Source: Notolepis coatsorum (Eukaryota; Chordata; Actinopteri; Aulopiformes; Paralepididae). From it: 64,000 nt of DNA. Both the position numbers and the translations under genes were made by a program. This document shows positions 13,172 to 25,161 of this stretch, one piece after another (position 1 is the stretch's first letter; every line of letters starts with the position of its first letter). The notes beneath the pieces were generated by a model. It saw only the letters and a list, made by a program, of their open reading frames with translations, searched no databases and had not been told where the DNA came from. The stretch lies in the NCBI GenBank assembly GCA_963971535.1, contig OZ020593.1, positions 36,165,760 to 36,229,759 on the forward strand, given 5' to 3'.

Positions 13172-13779
13172 CAGTGGTTCCCAAAGTGGGGGTTGTGAGC
13201 CGCCGCGGGGGGGTCGCCAGATGATTAAGAAAAAAATAAAATAAAAAAGATTCCCAAAAACAAAACAAAAAAGTGTTTTCTTTTTTTAGGCAGTCAGGCC
13301 ACTGAACATAGAAGCCAGGAGATCACTGCAACTCACACAAGTTGGGGTACTATCTCTATCGCTCTCTCTCTTGCTCTCTCTCTCTTGCTCACACACACAC
13401 ACACACAAAGGGAGCCGCATGTGATTGGTGGAGGCGGGACCCTTACAAAAAACTGAAAATCCATCAAAATCAGTGTTGTTGCTCATCATTGACACATGCT
13501 AGCCTGTAATAATCCCCCCCAGAAAAATCTACTTTGCATTTGATATATTGCAAATTATGCCATCACACACACTGGCATTTAAAGGGTTATAATTATAAAA
13601 TGAATATGTGGTGTTATGATCAGGGCTGAAGTTGAATAAAATATTGTATTTTTTTCAATCTGACATTACAAAAAAACTGAAAATCAATCAAAATCAGTGT
13701 TGTTGCTAATCATAGCTACATATGCTAGCCTGTTTTTTAACAATAATTTGTGATGCCATCGCAAACACTGGCATTTAAC

Positions 13780-14680
13780 ACTTTGATCGCCATGGGTTAA
13801 ATTCATAATTTACCATCCCTCGCCATCTCTATTTGTCTATGGAGAAGTTCCCCTTCTTTGCAGGGCTATAACTTTTTAAATTCTATTGCTAAATTGCCAT
13901 TATTATGGCCCATTCAATGTCCTATATGTATTGTTCAGGGTGTAGCAACGTTAAACTTTTTCATTCCATATTCATACTAAAATATGGTCTAAAGTATAAG
14001 TATGTTTTTATCGTTTTCTGCAGCTTTCTTCAGAACGTGATTTATAGCCCTAAATGCATTATATTGATGATCAAATACAGTTTGGTAGGAATCTGTGCGA
14101 GATAAAAAATGTCAACTGGACGTGGTTCTAGAAGTTACTACGTGTCATCTGATGATGACCGGATGGGCGGGGGATCGTTTATAATTCCGTGGGCAGCGTT
14201 AGATGATTCATCCAGAGTGGGTCATATGTTCATCATAGCAGTTTATATGGAACACGTTAGAATATAACGCTGAATCTTACCGTTGCTTCCTCGCGCCGCT
14301 GGCAGATGAGCGTGGAACAGAATTTTTTCTATTATGGGATGGAGAAATGCCCGATCCATTTCCAGGTTGTATAATAGTATATACGTCCAAATCATGTTGT
14401 TTTTTCGAGTTATTTGCACCGATCGATGTTCACTGTATCAAGACGGAGTCTCTCTAACGATAGCCAGTGCCCGGACCACATATGGATGAGCACTACCGGT
14501 TCAAAGGCTAATTTCCGGTTGGCGATCTGCTGATCGGCCACCAGATGGCGCTCTTGAACCGCTAGAGAGTTGAGTGGAGCTTTGCAGTGTGTCTCAGGGC
14601 TCCGGAGGGGAAATATGATTTTGCTCACAGATTTTTGAAATATTGACATCAAAGACGAGTTACGGCGTCTTCGGCAGAAT
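13780..14680. mobile_element. piggyBac-like/TTAA-type element remnant related to 56707-57604
   Basis: It shares phrases with 56707-57604: TTTGATCGCCATGGGTTAAA, TTTGCAGGGCTATAACT, a TATGGCCCATT segment and the later CACCAGATGGCGCTC. It lies inside the hAT element at 13172-15660. The ends are not clearly defined here. No ORF of note is present. Confidence 0.45.
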
Positions 14681-14692
14681 GAGCATGGCTAG

Positions 14693-15415
14693 GAATTTAA
14701 GTTTATTTGGATCCCCATTAGCCACAGCAGTGCTGGGGCTATTCTTCCTGGGGTCCATAACACATAAAATACAGTTACAGACTTATACACTCACAACATT
14801 TACATGTCATACAGACAATTAAAACAACAATAAAAACCCTAATCAAATTCATAATACAATATAACAATATATACGCCTTATGAATTCATAATACAATACA
14901 ATAATACCTACTCATAATTCATTCATAATACAATACAGCATAATATACTATTTAGCTTTTACATACATTATCTATGTTCATATCAGCCAATTATACAATA
15001 TTTTAATAATATATCCCTATCAGTCACATGCCTTTTCATCCATATATACCTATCCCTTTATCAGACAGATACATTTTCATTTACGTACACACAATCTATT
15101 AGGGAATGTCAATTTCTTTGGTTGAAAATGTTGTTTTACCATGATTTTGAAACGACATTTACTATTCTCCTGCTTAACATGTCTGGGAAGAGAGTTCCAT
15201 TCCTGCATACCACGGAACATGACAGTTCGCTTCATTGCATTCGACCTCACTTTTGGAAGTGTAAAACCTCGTGCAGAAGCATGTCTGGTGGAATGGTTGT
15301 GTCTGTCAAGACTTATAGATAAATTGTTATATAAAATTGAGGGGATCTTTGTAACAAGAATATTCCTAGTGAATAGGAATGACGTCTTAACTCGTCCCCG
15401 GCGATCATAGTGTTA
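14693..15415 (-). mobile_element. LINE C-terminus and 3' UTR (jockey/CR1-like), nested
   Basis: The 3' end lies at the left: in reverse complement it reads GGACCCCAGGAAGAATAGCC ... AATGGGGATCCAAATAAACT, a common fish LINE 3' end that also occurs at 33061-33142 (+). The C-terminal coding part at 15126-15400 (-) contains KRTVMFRGMQEWNSLPRHVK, parallel to KRTVVYRAINHWNNCPLNIS at 32803-32870. It is 5' truncated. Confidence 0.7.
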
Positions 15416-15442
15416 AAGGGTACAAATAAAAAAATTCCTGCA

Positions 15443-15445
<3 letters not shown>

Positions 15446-15518
<73 letters not shown>
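15446..15518. repeat. (AT)n microsatellite
   Basis: About 73 bp of pure AT, followed by a T run, inside the hAT element. Confidence 0.95.
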
Positions 15519-15526
<8 letters not shown>

Positions 15527-15957
15527 TTTTAAACAAATAATAATAAAAAACTATTTAAAGAAAATAAAACAATTTGTTTTACCTCCTATAATAGTGGGGG
15601 TCGTGGCTCTCTGACACCGTTATTTCGAGGGTCGCGGCCTGAAAACTTTGGGAACCCCTGGTCTACAGTCCATTCCATTATTCCTTATTATCATTCAACA
15701 TAGTCTTTGGTATTTTCTCCATGTACACCACTGTCATCCATTCAAACAGTGATACATTTGGAGGAATGTTGATAGTGCCGTCAGACGCACATACCGTTTC
15801 ACACTTCATATGCTCTGCCTTACTTTGAGGGTGACATTGAATTCTATTTTTTTATTTATTTTTTTATTTAATAAGATTTAATTCCAGTAAACTCTTTTTT
15901 TCCAAAGAGCAAAGACACAAAACCTAAGAAAGATGAGATATCGAGAGAGTGAAAGAG

Positions 15958-16060
<103 letters not shown>

Positions 16061-16671
16061 CACAGTGAAAGATAATCCTTACTTCAAAGAACCTACCCTG
16101 GGTAAATAAAGATTAAACAAATAAACATGAATTAACATTGATCTCACACTGATGAAAACAGTAAATACAATATTACTTATTATACATATTTATAAATGGG
16201 AGATACATTTAAATTGTAAATACATTTAAGCAAAAAACATTTGACTTGCTTAAAAGGAGGAACGTCTAGAAACATCAGGGGAGACGCGTTAAAAGTCCAC
16301 TTAGTGAGACATTTTGTGCAGGTATAGACTCGAACCACGTTCAATTATGTGCAACAAGCACATCAATTCACGGTCGAGGCCAAGCGCTCGACGCATTCGG
16401 ATCCGTGGCGGCGGGGACTGTTTCCACTGAACCATTAAATGATGCGCTTTTTCCCACACAATTGAACATGGTTTTTGAGTCTCTGTGGTTCTCAATTTGA
16501 ACGATCAAATGTCTTTCTGAGTTGACCTTGAATGGTTACACTGGGTGTTCAGAATCTTAATAGATAGCTATACTGTCTGAACTTCCACCTTGCTATTTCA
16601 TTCAGTCTGCGTGTCACCTCTATAACTGGCAACGTCACTAACTCACTCACTCAATGTCAAGGTCAGGTTCA
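16061..16671. other. Intronic sequence with no recognised feature
   Basis: The short phrase CCCTGGGTAAATAAAG near 16097 resembles fish LINE 3' ends (similar text at 24209), but there is too little to call an element. A longer stretch at 16310-16500 has an inverted pair, AACCACGTTCAATTATGTG and CACACAATTGAACATGGTTT, suggesting a decayed palindromic element. Confidence 0.4.
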
Positions 16672-17230
16672 AGGTCATGGCCACATTTAAATAGCACATT
16701 TAAAATCAACCGAAGTTGCACCAAAGTGCTTTACAGTATAAAGAAACAGACAAATACAAAATACAATGCAATACAATAAATACACTAAACAGGACCAGGG
16801 ATGTACTGTATGGCAAAGCCTCACAAAGCCAATGAATACAAGTGAGTTTTCAGCCGCGATTTAAAAGTATCTAGGGTCTGGGCAGACCGAATTTGGAGTG
16901 GCATACTATTCCACAACTAGCCTAGACCTTGAGACATCTAAAAGTACCTCATTCCATGACCTCAGTGCTCTAACTGGGGTTTAAACTTGGCGAAGTTCAG
17001 CTAGGTACTGGGGGGGGGCCAGACCATTCAATGACCTAAAGACAAACAACATCATTTTAAAATCAACCCTGAAGCAAACAGGAAGCCAGTGCAGGGAAAC
17101 CAGCACAGGTGTGGCGTGGTCAAGCTTCTGTGTGACGGTCCTGAGGCGCGCAGCAGCTTTCTGCGCGCAGGGATCTGGTCTAGACCCACATACAGTACAG
17201 ACCATTACACTAGTGCAACCTGGAGGAAAT
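16672..17230 (-). mobile_element. LINE ORF2 C-terminal fragment (L2-like)
   Basis: The minus strand contains LDHATPVLVSLHWLPVCFRV followed by DFKMMLFVFRSLNGLAPPQY. This is the conserved C-terminal block of fish L2-type ORF2 proteins, in which HWLPV..R..FK...F..LNGLAP is diagnostic. The 3' UTR runs left to about 16672 and includes AAAGTGCTTTACAGTATAAA on +. It is truncated and interrupted by stops. Confidence 0.75.
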
Positions 17231-17734
17231 AAAGGCATGGATAACCCGCTCAAGGTCATTGTCAATGACTCGCTCACTCAGTCATTCACTCACAGGCGTG
17301 TCACTTGAACTGTGTGAGACCAGTTCACTCTACGCTGGAATTATCCGCATCTATGGCGGGGTGTGGTCCTTTTTAAAGTCGGTTTATCATATTACCATAT
17401 CGCGCGTTCTCATTTGGTGAGATTGAACACTCGAAGTGCATTGTGTCTGAATGACTTCTAGGCTTATTGGAGGACACTGTAATGGGGATGAGTTCACTGA
17501 TAAAACCATCTGCTTCTGACTCTTTTATGTGAAATCTAATCTATGTAAGTGTTTGCTCCGCATGCCTCTCTCAGACTCTTATTACCAGAGGAAGTGGCAT
17601 GGTGGGTGAGCCTTGTTAAGTCTCCATTTTGGTGGAGATGAGCTTACGGATTCTTATTGGAGACACACCCTAAACACACTAAAGTGCATGCGCTCACAAA
17701 CGCAGTGGGTACAAAGATACACGTGGATGCACAC
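17231..17734. other. Intronic sequence with no recognised feature
   Basis: Mixed sequence with a short (TCACTCA) run near 17270-17290. Nothing else is seen. Confidence 0.4.
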
Positions 17735-17959
<225 letters not shown>

Positions 17960-18245
17960 ACTAGATAACACTGAAATCTGATTTACAGTAGTTCACTTAA
18001 TTTCCTTAAAATATATTAATTTGTGGCCAGATTTAGACATTAGGAATCTATAAATGCCTCTGCCAGCTGTTTAAAAAAGAAAAAACAAGCGCCCTTCTGA
18101 GAGCCAAAACCACGTCAACGGAGATTTATAATTATCACTATAGGTCTTTAGTTGAGCAATTAGTATGCATGCCAAGTGGATGATTATCATTCCTTTGTTC
18201 ATAAACCATGTGTTATCCACTTTCATACACTTTCTGGCTCCCAAC

Positions 18246-18690
18246 CACTTTTAACCTCTTAAGTCCTAGCCCTATTTTTGAAAATCCGACAAAAAATACA
18301 TACCTATGTAAATGAAATATTGCTCCACTTCTACAAGGTCAATTTGTATGTTCTTGGTATCTGGGAACATCTATGGACCTCAGGGAATGTATGCCCAGTG
18401 TCATAAATATTGTGTATGTTACTATGCTTGAATAAATTGTACTGAAACAAAGGAGAATATAAATTATAATTCTTCTTTGCATCTTTGACGGTGAATAACA
18501 CAGAGGTTGAGGTTGGAGGAATTCAGCACCTTGTTGAGATCAAACTTACAAAAAATCTAAGCAAATGAATAAAGGGGAGATGATTTACAGCATTTTTTGT
18601 AGATACAGTACTGGATTTTGCCATCCGGACACATGCAATTTGAACTATAATGAAAGTTGAATATAGAATATCAGGCCTATAAATGACCTT
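18246..18690 (+). mobile_element. Family D, copy 2
   Basis: It starts with TTTTAACCTCTTAAGTCCTA and keeps the order TTGCTCCACTTCTACAAGG, GGACCTCAGGGAATGTATG, GGAGAATATAAATT, GGTGAATAACAC, TTCAGCACCTTGTTG and TTTTGCCATCCGGACACATG found in 3850-4420. It is the same dispersed element, about 440 bp. Confidence 0.6.
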
Positions 18691-18969
18691 ATTATGGTAA
18701 AATCTCCTCTTTCCAATGGCAGTATTATATCTGGATTTAGTAATTTCCTCGCGTGACTACTCACCTTTTTCTGATGCAATGCACAGAGCATTTCCATTAT
18801 TCAGAGAAAATCGTATATTTTCAAAGACATTTTAATATAGCGATCCTCTGCTGTTTTGCACATGCCACATTCGCCTTATAAGGTGCTGGCGGGGCGTGTC
18901 TGTATGCATTGCATCTGCACCATGCTGACCCATTCAACAGGTAGCGCGGAGACGATTTGCGACTGATCT

Positions 18970-19325
18970 CAAAATGAGATTAGATTCAAATGTATTGCCA
19001 TTGGGGCGACAATGGCTCGGGAGGTAGAGCAGTCATCTGGCAATCCGGAGGTTCCCGGTTCGATTCCCGCTCCTCCCGGGCAGCGTGTCGATGTGTCCTT
19101 GAGCAAGACACTTAACCCCTAATTGCTCCCGATGAGCAGGTTGGCACCTTGCATGGTTGCCTCCACTGTCGGTGTGTGAATGTGTGAGTGAATGTGTGAG
19201 TGAATGGGTAAAATGTGAGTAACAAATTGTAAAGCGCTTTGGATAAAAGCACTATATAAAAAAGCAGCCATTTACCATTTACCATTATAGAGCACAAGTA
19301 CAATACAACATCCAACCAGAGTGCA
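18970..19325 (-). mobile_element. LINE tail host split by SINE-A
   Basis: The two flanks of the SINE-A read as one stretch: AAATGTATTGCCATT on the left and AGCACAAGTACAATACAACA on the right. Without the SINE this resembles 40530-40640 (AAATGTATTGCCATTGCACA ... AGCACAACACAATG), so the SINE sits inside a LINE tail. Confidence 0.5.
19003..19287 (+). mobile_element. SINE-A, near full length
   Basis: Starts GGGGCGACAATGGCTCGGGA (A box TGGCTCGGGAGG), with the B box GGTTCGATTCC at about 19055, then GTCCTTGAGCAAGACACTTA and the 3' body ending AAAGCGCTTTGGATAAAAGC-ACTATATAAA with a (CCATTTA)n tail. It is the most complete copy in the window, at about 285 bp. Confidence 0.88.
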
Positions 19326-19329
19326 AATG

Positions 19330-19738
19330 TGTTTGTTGCTACTATACACACTGAGCTACTGACAGTGATGTGGCAATTATACACACTGAGCTACTGACAG
19401 TGATGTGGCTACTATACACAGCTACTGACAGTGTTGTGGCTACTATACACATTGAGCTACTGACAGTGATATTTCTACTCTACACATTGAGCTACTGACA
19501 GTGATATTTCTACTCTACACATTGAGCTACTGACAGTGATATTGCTACTCTACACATTGAGCTACTGACAGTGATATTGCTACTATACACATTGAGCTAC
19601 TGACAGTGATATTGCTACTATACACATTGAGCTACTGACAGTGATATTGCTACTCTACACATTGAGCTACTGACAGTGATATTGCTACTCTACACATTGA
19701 GCTACTGACAGTGATATTGCTACTATACACATTGAGCT
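19330..19738. repeat. 35-bp minisatellite
   Basis: About 11 copies of GCTACTGACAGTGATATTGC-TACTATACACATTGA, with CTACT and TTTCT variants. It begins in more divergent copies at the left and becomes regular to the right. Confidence 0.95.
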
Positions 19739-20455
19739 GCACAACTTTTAAAGAGCTCCATTTTGTTCTCTATTTCCATCTCACTTGACGGCTCTTGGTG
19801 GCCACCGGAGACAAGCGGTGATATTTTCTGTCCTAGGTCATCCTCATATTTCAAACGTACAAAATGGCCACCATGGTCCATTAGTGTGTCAGTGTCGTGG
19901 TGTCCCGACAGGCAAACGACCGCTGTTTACGGTGACACGTCCCTTAGTTTATTGACACGTTGCCGTTTTCCGAGCCGCCGCGTCGCCGACGTTTGTGCTG
20001 GTTGTTTTGGCGCCGTGTTGCCTATATTGTTCCATTAAAGGACAAATAGTCTGTCGTAAAGTGTGTTTATGATGGTTCACACTGACAATTGCCACGCCGT
20101 CATTTCAGATAGAGGGAAAATCAGTCGATAGAGACAATGGGGTTTTTATGGTAGCGAGTTATGTCCATTTCCACGGCGAAAACAACTCTTAAAATGCGGG
20201 GAACAAACATGTGATTCTAGTCCTTACATTATTATACGTCTGTTTGTCATCCATTATTCCTTTATGTTTAACATAGTATGGCTATTATCATGCCCATCTG
20301 TACCCGCATTATTGCCTAGATGCATGATGCTGTTGTTGTTGCCTTTGACTCGTAATTACAGTGAGTAGTGTGGATATAGGATACTCTCACACACTTAAAT
20401 CAGAGTACATTCTAGGATTTATTGCAGTGGTTTCAGTGTCATAGTCCATCATACT
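19739..20455. other. Intronic sequence, unique-looking
   Basis: A 91-codon frame at 19763-20038 has balanced composition but no family wording. The stretch 19760-20040 is less AT-rich than its surroundings and could be conserved non-coding sequence. No repeat is recognised. Confidence 0.4.
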
Positions 20456-20695
20456 GTATGTGTTTATATAAGGGCATTGGTAGCAATAGATATACTAGTC
20501 CTTCGTCAGTGTTTACATAAAGGGCATTGGTAGCAATAGATCTACTAGGCCTGCATCTGTGTTTACATAAAGGGCATTGGTAGCAGTGGATTGACTAGTC
20601 CTTCATCAGTGTTTACATTAAGGGCATTGGTAGCAGTGGATTGACTAGTCCTTCATCAGTGTTTATAAACTTTACATAAAGGGCATTCACAGTAG
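20456..20695. repeat. About 50-bp minisatellite
   Basis: About 4.5 copies of a unit containing GTGTTTACATAAAGGGCATT-GGTAGCA-ATAG-CTACTAG-CCTTCATCA. Confidence 0.9.
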
Positions 20696-21797
20696 ATGGA
20701 TGAGATTATAAGAGGTAAACAAAAGCCCTCGGTGTACGCTTCATACCGCAGCTGTGACATTGAGACAAATCTTATTTCCTCAGCCATAGCAGGAATTAAA
20801 CACCGTTATCTCATCTCTATGTCAAGTCATGTATTGGAATTGTCCTCTTGTCATTTTAAATGTACCACTTATTTTCGCTGAGTGGTGTGCAGCATATAAA
20901 CTTGCGCCACATCGAGGCGTCTCGAGTCACCGGTCGTTTATTACACATCTGCTGTCCTTTCAGTCCTTCCAGTTATCTTCTTATTCCGGGTGATAACACT
21001 GTAAGCCTAGAAGTAATCACTATTCAAAGCTATCAAAAGTTTTCCCATGTAGGGCCCAGACTCACCCCAACCCCATTCACCCCCAACTCTGCATTAAAAC
21101 TCTGGGCAGGAGTCGACTCGCTGAAGGCCACATTTTGATAAAAACCTGGGGTAGGCAACTTTGGAGAAATGAGCAAGAGCGAGCGTACCTGTCCAGTAAT
21201 AGAACAAACTTGGCATCACTCTTCAAGCTCTGGCACTTTGCGCTATGTGCGTTGCAATGAAGGTTCCCCACAGAGAAATCAGCTTGTCGAATGAGGTTGA
21301 GAGGGCTGAGGGGAGGGTGGAGGTTGCCGTTTCTGAGGGGAGAGCAGAGAAAGTTGCACTCAAGCTGACAGGATGTCAGAGGAGAGGGTGGAGGGGGACA
21401 GGGAGTGTGGGTTACGTCTGAATGAGACAGTTTGAGTTTGAGTGGGTGGGTTGAGGTTAGGATTACTACCCTCAGTATCTATATTATTATTATAATGAAT
21501 TCTTTGTTTACATTTTTTTACTCACTTCTCTTTTTTGTATGATTGATTAATTTCTGTGACCCCTCCTCATCTCGACTAGACTGTGTCCGTCTTTTGTGAC
21601 ATTCAAATTATTGTAAACAACATAGTATTGTGATATTCTGATATATATATCACATTCTGATATATATTTTTCGTGTAAAATGAAAAATGAAAAGATTTTT
21701 AAAAATAAGGGAAAAAAGCGGAGGTTCAAACCCATTAATTAAGATTTGAGTGCCAACGTAACGAACAAAGGTCCGAACCTTCGAATGTTTGGGCTCA
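20696..21797. other. Intronic sequence, no firm feature
   Basis: Includes a G-rich stretch at 21290-21480 (GAGGG/GAGTG-rich) and short TATATAT pairs near 21640-21665. No gene or known repeat is recognised. Confidence 0.4.
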
Positions 21798-22205
21798 GCC
21801 CTACTACCTACACAATCAAACAGAAGCTACTGACCCTACTACCGTCAGTACCTACACAATCAAACAGAGGCTACTGACCCTACTACCGTCAGTACCTACA
21901 CAATCAAACAGAAGCTACTGACCCTACTACCGTCAGTACCTACACAATCAAACAGAAGCTACTGACCCTACTACCGTCAGTACAGTACCTACACAATCAA
22001 ACAGAGGCTACTGACCCTACTACATCAGTACCTACACAATCAAACAGAGGCTACTGACCCTACTACCGTCAGTACCTACACAATCAAACAGAAGCTACTG
22101 ACCCTACTACCGTCACTACCTACACAATCAAACAGAAGCTACTAACCCTACTATCCTTAGTACCTGCACAATCAAACAGAAGCTACTGACACAAGCTACT
22201 GACAC
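21798..22205. repeat. 44-bp minisatellite
   Basis: About 9 copies of CTACTGACCCTACTACCGTC-AGTACCTACACAATCAAACA-GAAG. A further unit lies at about 22719-22760 beyond an inserted SINE, showing that the array was split. Confidence 0.95.
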
Positions 22206-22207
22206 AC

Positions 22208-22715
22208 ACACACAGTGGCACAGTGGTGTAGTGGTTATCACTGTCGCCTCACAGCAAGAAGGTCCAGGGTTCGATTCCCACTTGGGGACCAGGTTTCCAT
22301 TATGCCAGGTACCCAGGTGGGGTATCTCCCAGGCCTTTCTGTGTGGAGTTTGCATGTTCTCCCCATGCTCGCAAGGGTTTCCCCCCCGATAAGATAAACC
22401 CAATGGAAAAACATGCACAACAACAGATCGCTAACGCTGTGGCGTCCTTGACGAAGACGGGCAGGAGAACTTGGATTGGTCCCTGGGTGCAGCCCTCGCC
22501 GACGCCTGTCTGCTCCCGGATACCCTTGGGGGGAAGGACGACGGGATGGGTTAAGCGCAGAGACAAATCGCATCGGCGATCCTACAAAGACAATGCATGC
22601 GTGTGTGTTCCGGTGTGTGTGTGTGTGCTAACCGTGTGTGCTAACCGCTAAAACATTGAGGATAATTGCATGCCAATTAAAGACCTCTGAACAGGTCCTG
22701 CATATTTATAATACT
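22208..22715 (+). mobile_element. SINE-C (tRNA-like head GTGGTGTAGTGGTTA) inside a minisatellite
   Basis: Starts near GGCACAGTGGTGTAGTGGTT (A-box-like), then TCACTGTCGCCTCACAGCAA, with the B-box GGTTCGATTCC at about 22268. Next comes CTGTGTGGAGTTTGCATGTT, the widely seen fish SINE body, and a second part ending near GGATGGGTTAAGCGCAGAGA. A minisatellite unit resumes at about 22719, so this is an insertion within the 44-bp array. The ends and TSD are not exactly defined. Confidence 0.75.
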
Positions 22716-22943
22716 ACGGCTCAGTACCTACACAATCAAACAGAAGCTACTAACTATACTACCCACAGGTTCACCCAAAGGTCAGAATTAGCTCCTACTG
22801 TGCAGAAAGGAAGTTACGTTTTTGTCCCACCTCATGTCACAAAAATCACCCTTTTTTCTCAGATAATTTGATTTATTGGTAGCTGTCACAATGTAATAGT
22901 TATAATGAATAGTCCTAAAAAAGATTCCCACCTTTAACCGGAA

Positions 22944-23447
22944 GACTGTCTGGGAGATGTCAAAGAGTGGATGTCACAAAACTTCATGCAGTTAAATGAG
23001 AGCAAAACTGAAATAATCCTGTTTGGCACACCCACCACCTCTGTCACCCAGATCACCAACACCATGGGCACTCTGTCCACCCTGATAAAACCCCAGGTCA
23101 AAAACCTGGGCGTCTTTTTTGACTCTGAGCTGAAACTCGACAGACAGGTGCGAGCAGTGGCTCAGTCCTGCTTCCTCCAGCTGCGCACCATCGCAAAAAT
23201 AAAAACATTCCTCTCCCCCAGCGACCTTCAAAGGGTTATCCTCACTCTCATATTCTCAAGACTGGACTACTGCAACGCCCTCTACTCTGGTGTGGCAGAC
23301 AAATACATAAACCGCCTCCAACTCGTCCAGAACGCAGCCGCCAGGCTCGTGACGGGCACCAAGATGAGGGACCACATCTCCCCAGTCCTTGTATCCCTAC
23401 ACTGGCTCCCGGTAAAACAACGAATACATTTCAAAATAATATTGAAG
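22944..23447 (+). mobile_element. LINE ORF2 fragment (L2-like): RT tail to C-terminal block
   Basis: An open frame of about 168 codons reads DCLGDVKEWMSQNFMQLNES..., then VKNLGVFFDSELKLDRQV, RLDYCNALYSGV, LQLVQNAAARLVTG and ISPVLVSLHWLPVKQRIHFK. These are the post-polymerase blocks of L2-clade ORF2. The catalytic YADD lies upstream and is absent. Homology stops at HFKIILK, and the next conserved part (LNGLAP...) is missing. It is the best-preserved LINE coding fragment in the window, with no internal stop. Confidence 0.88.
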
Positions 23448-23739
23448 TTAATTAGTCTCCCAGGACCGTAGGATCCAATCACGACACGGTTCCATTCAAA
23501 AACCTTTACCTGAGCTCGCTAGCCTTTACTGAAGAATATCTCCAGTGCTCTTGCGGTGACTTAGACACCAGTACAGACCTTATGTGAGGCCCTCAAGGGA
23601 AGGACAATATCAGAAAATCTGAAACACTCGATTTGTCACAAATAATGGGATATGAAGGATGTGAAGAATGCACAGGAATTTGTGACAACAGTGCAGAGAT
23701 TTTCATCTGTACAGATTGATAACAGGACAACTCAAACAC
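23448..23739. other. Intronic sequence, no feature recognised
   Basis: Plain sequence between the LINE fragment and the minisatellite. Confidence 0.4.
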
Positions 23740-23955
23740 AGTGCCCAAGGACAGCGTGATAATAAAGATACTAGATTATTTACATACTTTACAATACAAG
23801 GACAGCATCATACTAAATACATTATACTATTCACAGTACATACTTTACAATGCAAGAACAGCATCATACTAAATACATTATACTATTCACAGTACATACT
23901 TTACAATACAAGGACAGCATGATAACAAAGACACTATACTCTTTACATAATTTCC
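23740..23955. repeat. 56-bp minisatellite, split by a hAT MITE
   Basis: About four copies of ACATACTTTACAATACAAGG-ACAGCATCATACTAAATACA-TTATACTATTCACAGT. The array continues after the MITE at 24373-24450 (CAATACAAGGACAGCGTGAT). Confidence 0.85.
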
Positions 23956-23963
23956 CATACAAG

Positions 23964-24372
23964 TAGGGATGCTCGATATTGGCTTTTTTACCGATACCAA
24001 TATACCGATATTGTCCAACTCTTAATTTCCGATACCGATATCAACCGAGATCAACCGATACCGATATATGCAGGGTTTCCCCCCCCCCCAAAAAAAATGG
24101 AATAATTTCAGGTAATTAACATTACATATCTCTTGTTGTGGAATTAACACAACATTATGCATACTTTTGACAACAAATTAAATCAGAATTTGTTCTTACT
24201 TGCTTGCCTGGGTAAATAAAGGTTATAGAAATGTTTAAAAAAATCAATTTTTTTTTTTTTTTTTTTGAAAACCGATACCGATATTTTCCGATATCACATT
24301 TTAATGCCGATATCGGCCGATAATATCGGTATGCCGATAATATCGGTAGGCCGATAATATCGGACATCCCTA
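23964..24372. mobile_element. hAT-type MITE (TAGGGATG ends), 8-bp TSD
   Basis: The left end is TAGGGATGCTCGATATTGGC and the reverse complement of the right end is TAGGGATGTCCGATATTATC. The interior is rich in CCGATACCGATAT/ATCGG words. The flanks are the same 8 bp, CATACAAG (23956-23963 and 24373-24380). It is 409 bp with no ORF. Confidence 0.88.
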
Positions 24373-24450
24373 CATACAAGTATTGCATGATAACAAAGAC
24401 ATTACCAATACAAGGACAGCGTGATAACAAATACATTTACACAATTTCCA

Positions 24451-25152
24451 ATATATGTGATACAATTAAAGGCCATTTTAGAGTTTCTAGATGAGTGATG
24501 CTTTCCTTATATCTCAGTATCTAAAGACTTGCCTGAGAGATTATGTTGGAATGTTATCAGAGAGAGAAGAAACAAGACGTCTGTCTCACTGGATATGTCC
24601 CTCAGCAGCCTGCAGACAATATGCAGACACAGAAGATCTGAAATTCATGGAGTGGGAAGTAAAATGGCTGATATTTTATTTTATTGTACCCTGTCTACGA
24701 GGATGTAAGGGATGTACTTTTTTAGTAACATGTCCTCCATTTATGTTGATTTCTTTGTGCTGGATGATTATGAAAAACGTGAATTTTGCTCAAGGAAGGG
24801 ACATTTCTTTGGAGCAGATTTGATTTGGCAAGCTTGGGAAAGAAGGCAGAATACCTCGTTTAAGACCAAGCTGGCTGACCGCTGAAAATTGTATTTTGCT
24901 GTGTCTTATATAAACCCATGATGGTTGACCACTTTGTTTGCAAGACATGGAAATTCAGATTATTCATTGGAAAATGTTGTATTTACAATATTGCAATTGA
25001 CACGCCTGACATTTAAGCGGTTGTTTTCCACCGACAGCCGTGGCTGCGCGGACATGACCCGGTGCCCGGTTCATTGGCGAGGATGTCACCTCCCACGCGT
25101 TTTCCCCGCTGATTCACACACTTAACATTCTTCGCCATGATGCACATCCATC
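24451..25152. other. Intronic sequence, no firm feature
   Basis: A 110-codon frame at 24491-24823 has no recognisable family wording and average composition; I treat it as chance. Confidence 0.4.
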
Positions 25153-25161
25153 GTCCCAGAC

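Larger units (their letters stand above)
13172..15660. mobile_element. hAT DNA transposon (CAGTGGTTCCCAAAG ends), 8-bp TSD
   Basis: The left end is CAGTGGTTCCCAAAGTGGGG and the reverse complement of the right end is CAGGGGTTCCCAAAGTTTTC, a Charlie-like hAT terminus. Identical 8-bp flanks GTCTACAG (13164-13171 and 15661-15668) are a hAT-length target duplication. The interior holds other repeats (a piggyBac-like block, a LINE fragment and an AT array) and no transposase frame. It has inserted into a minisatellite. Confidence 0.88.

Noticed and set aside
19020..19095. Possible tRNA gene at the A/B boxes
   Set aside because: Boxes belong to SINE-A, with a fixed 3' body shared by other copies; there is no complete cloverleaf or anticodon stem.
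24491..24823. 110-codon frame
   Set aside because: No domain wording; composition and codon use are like the surrounding intron.
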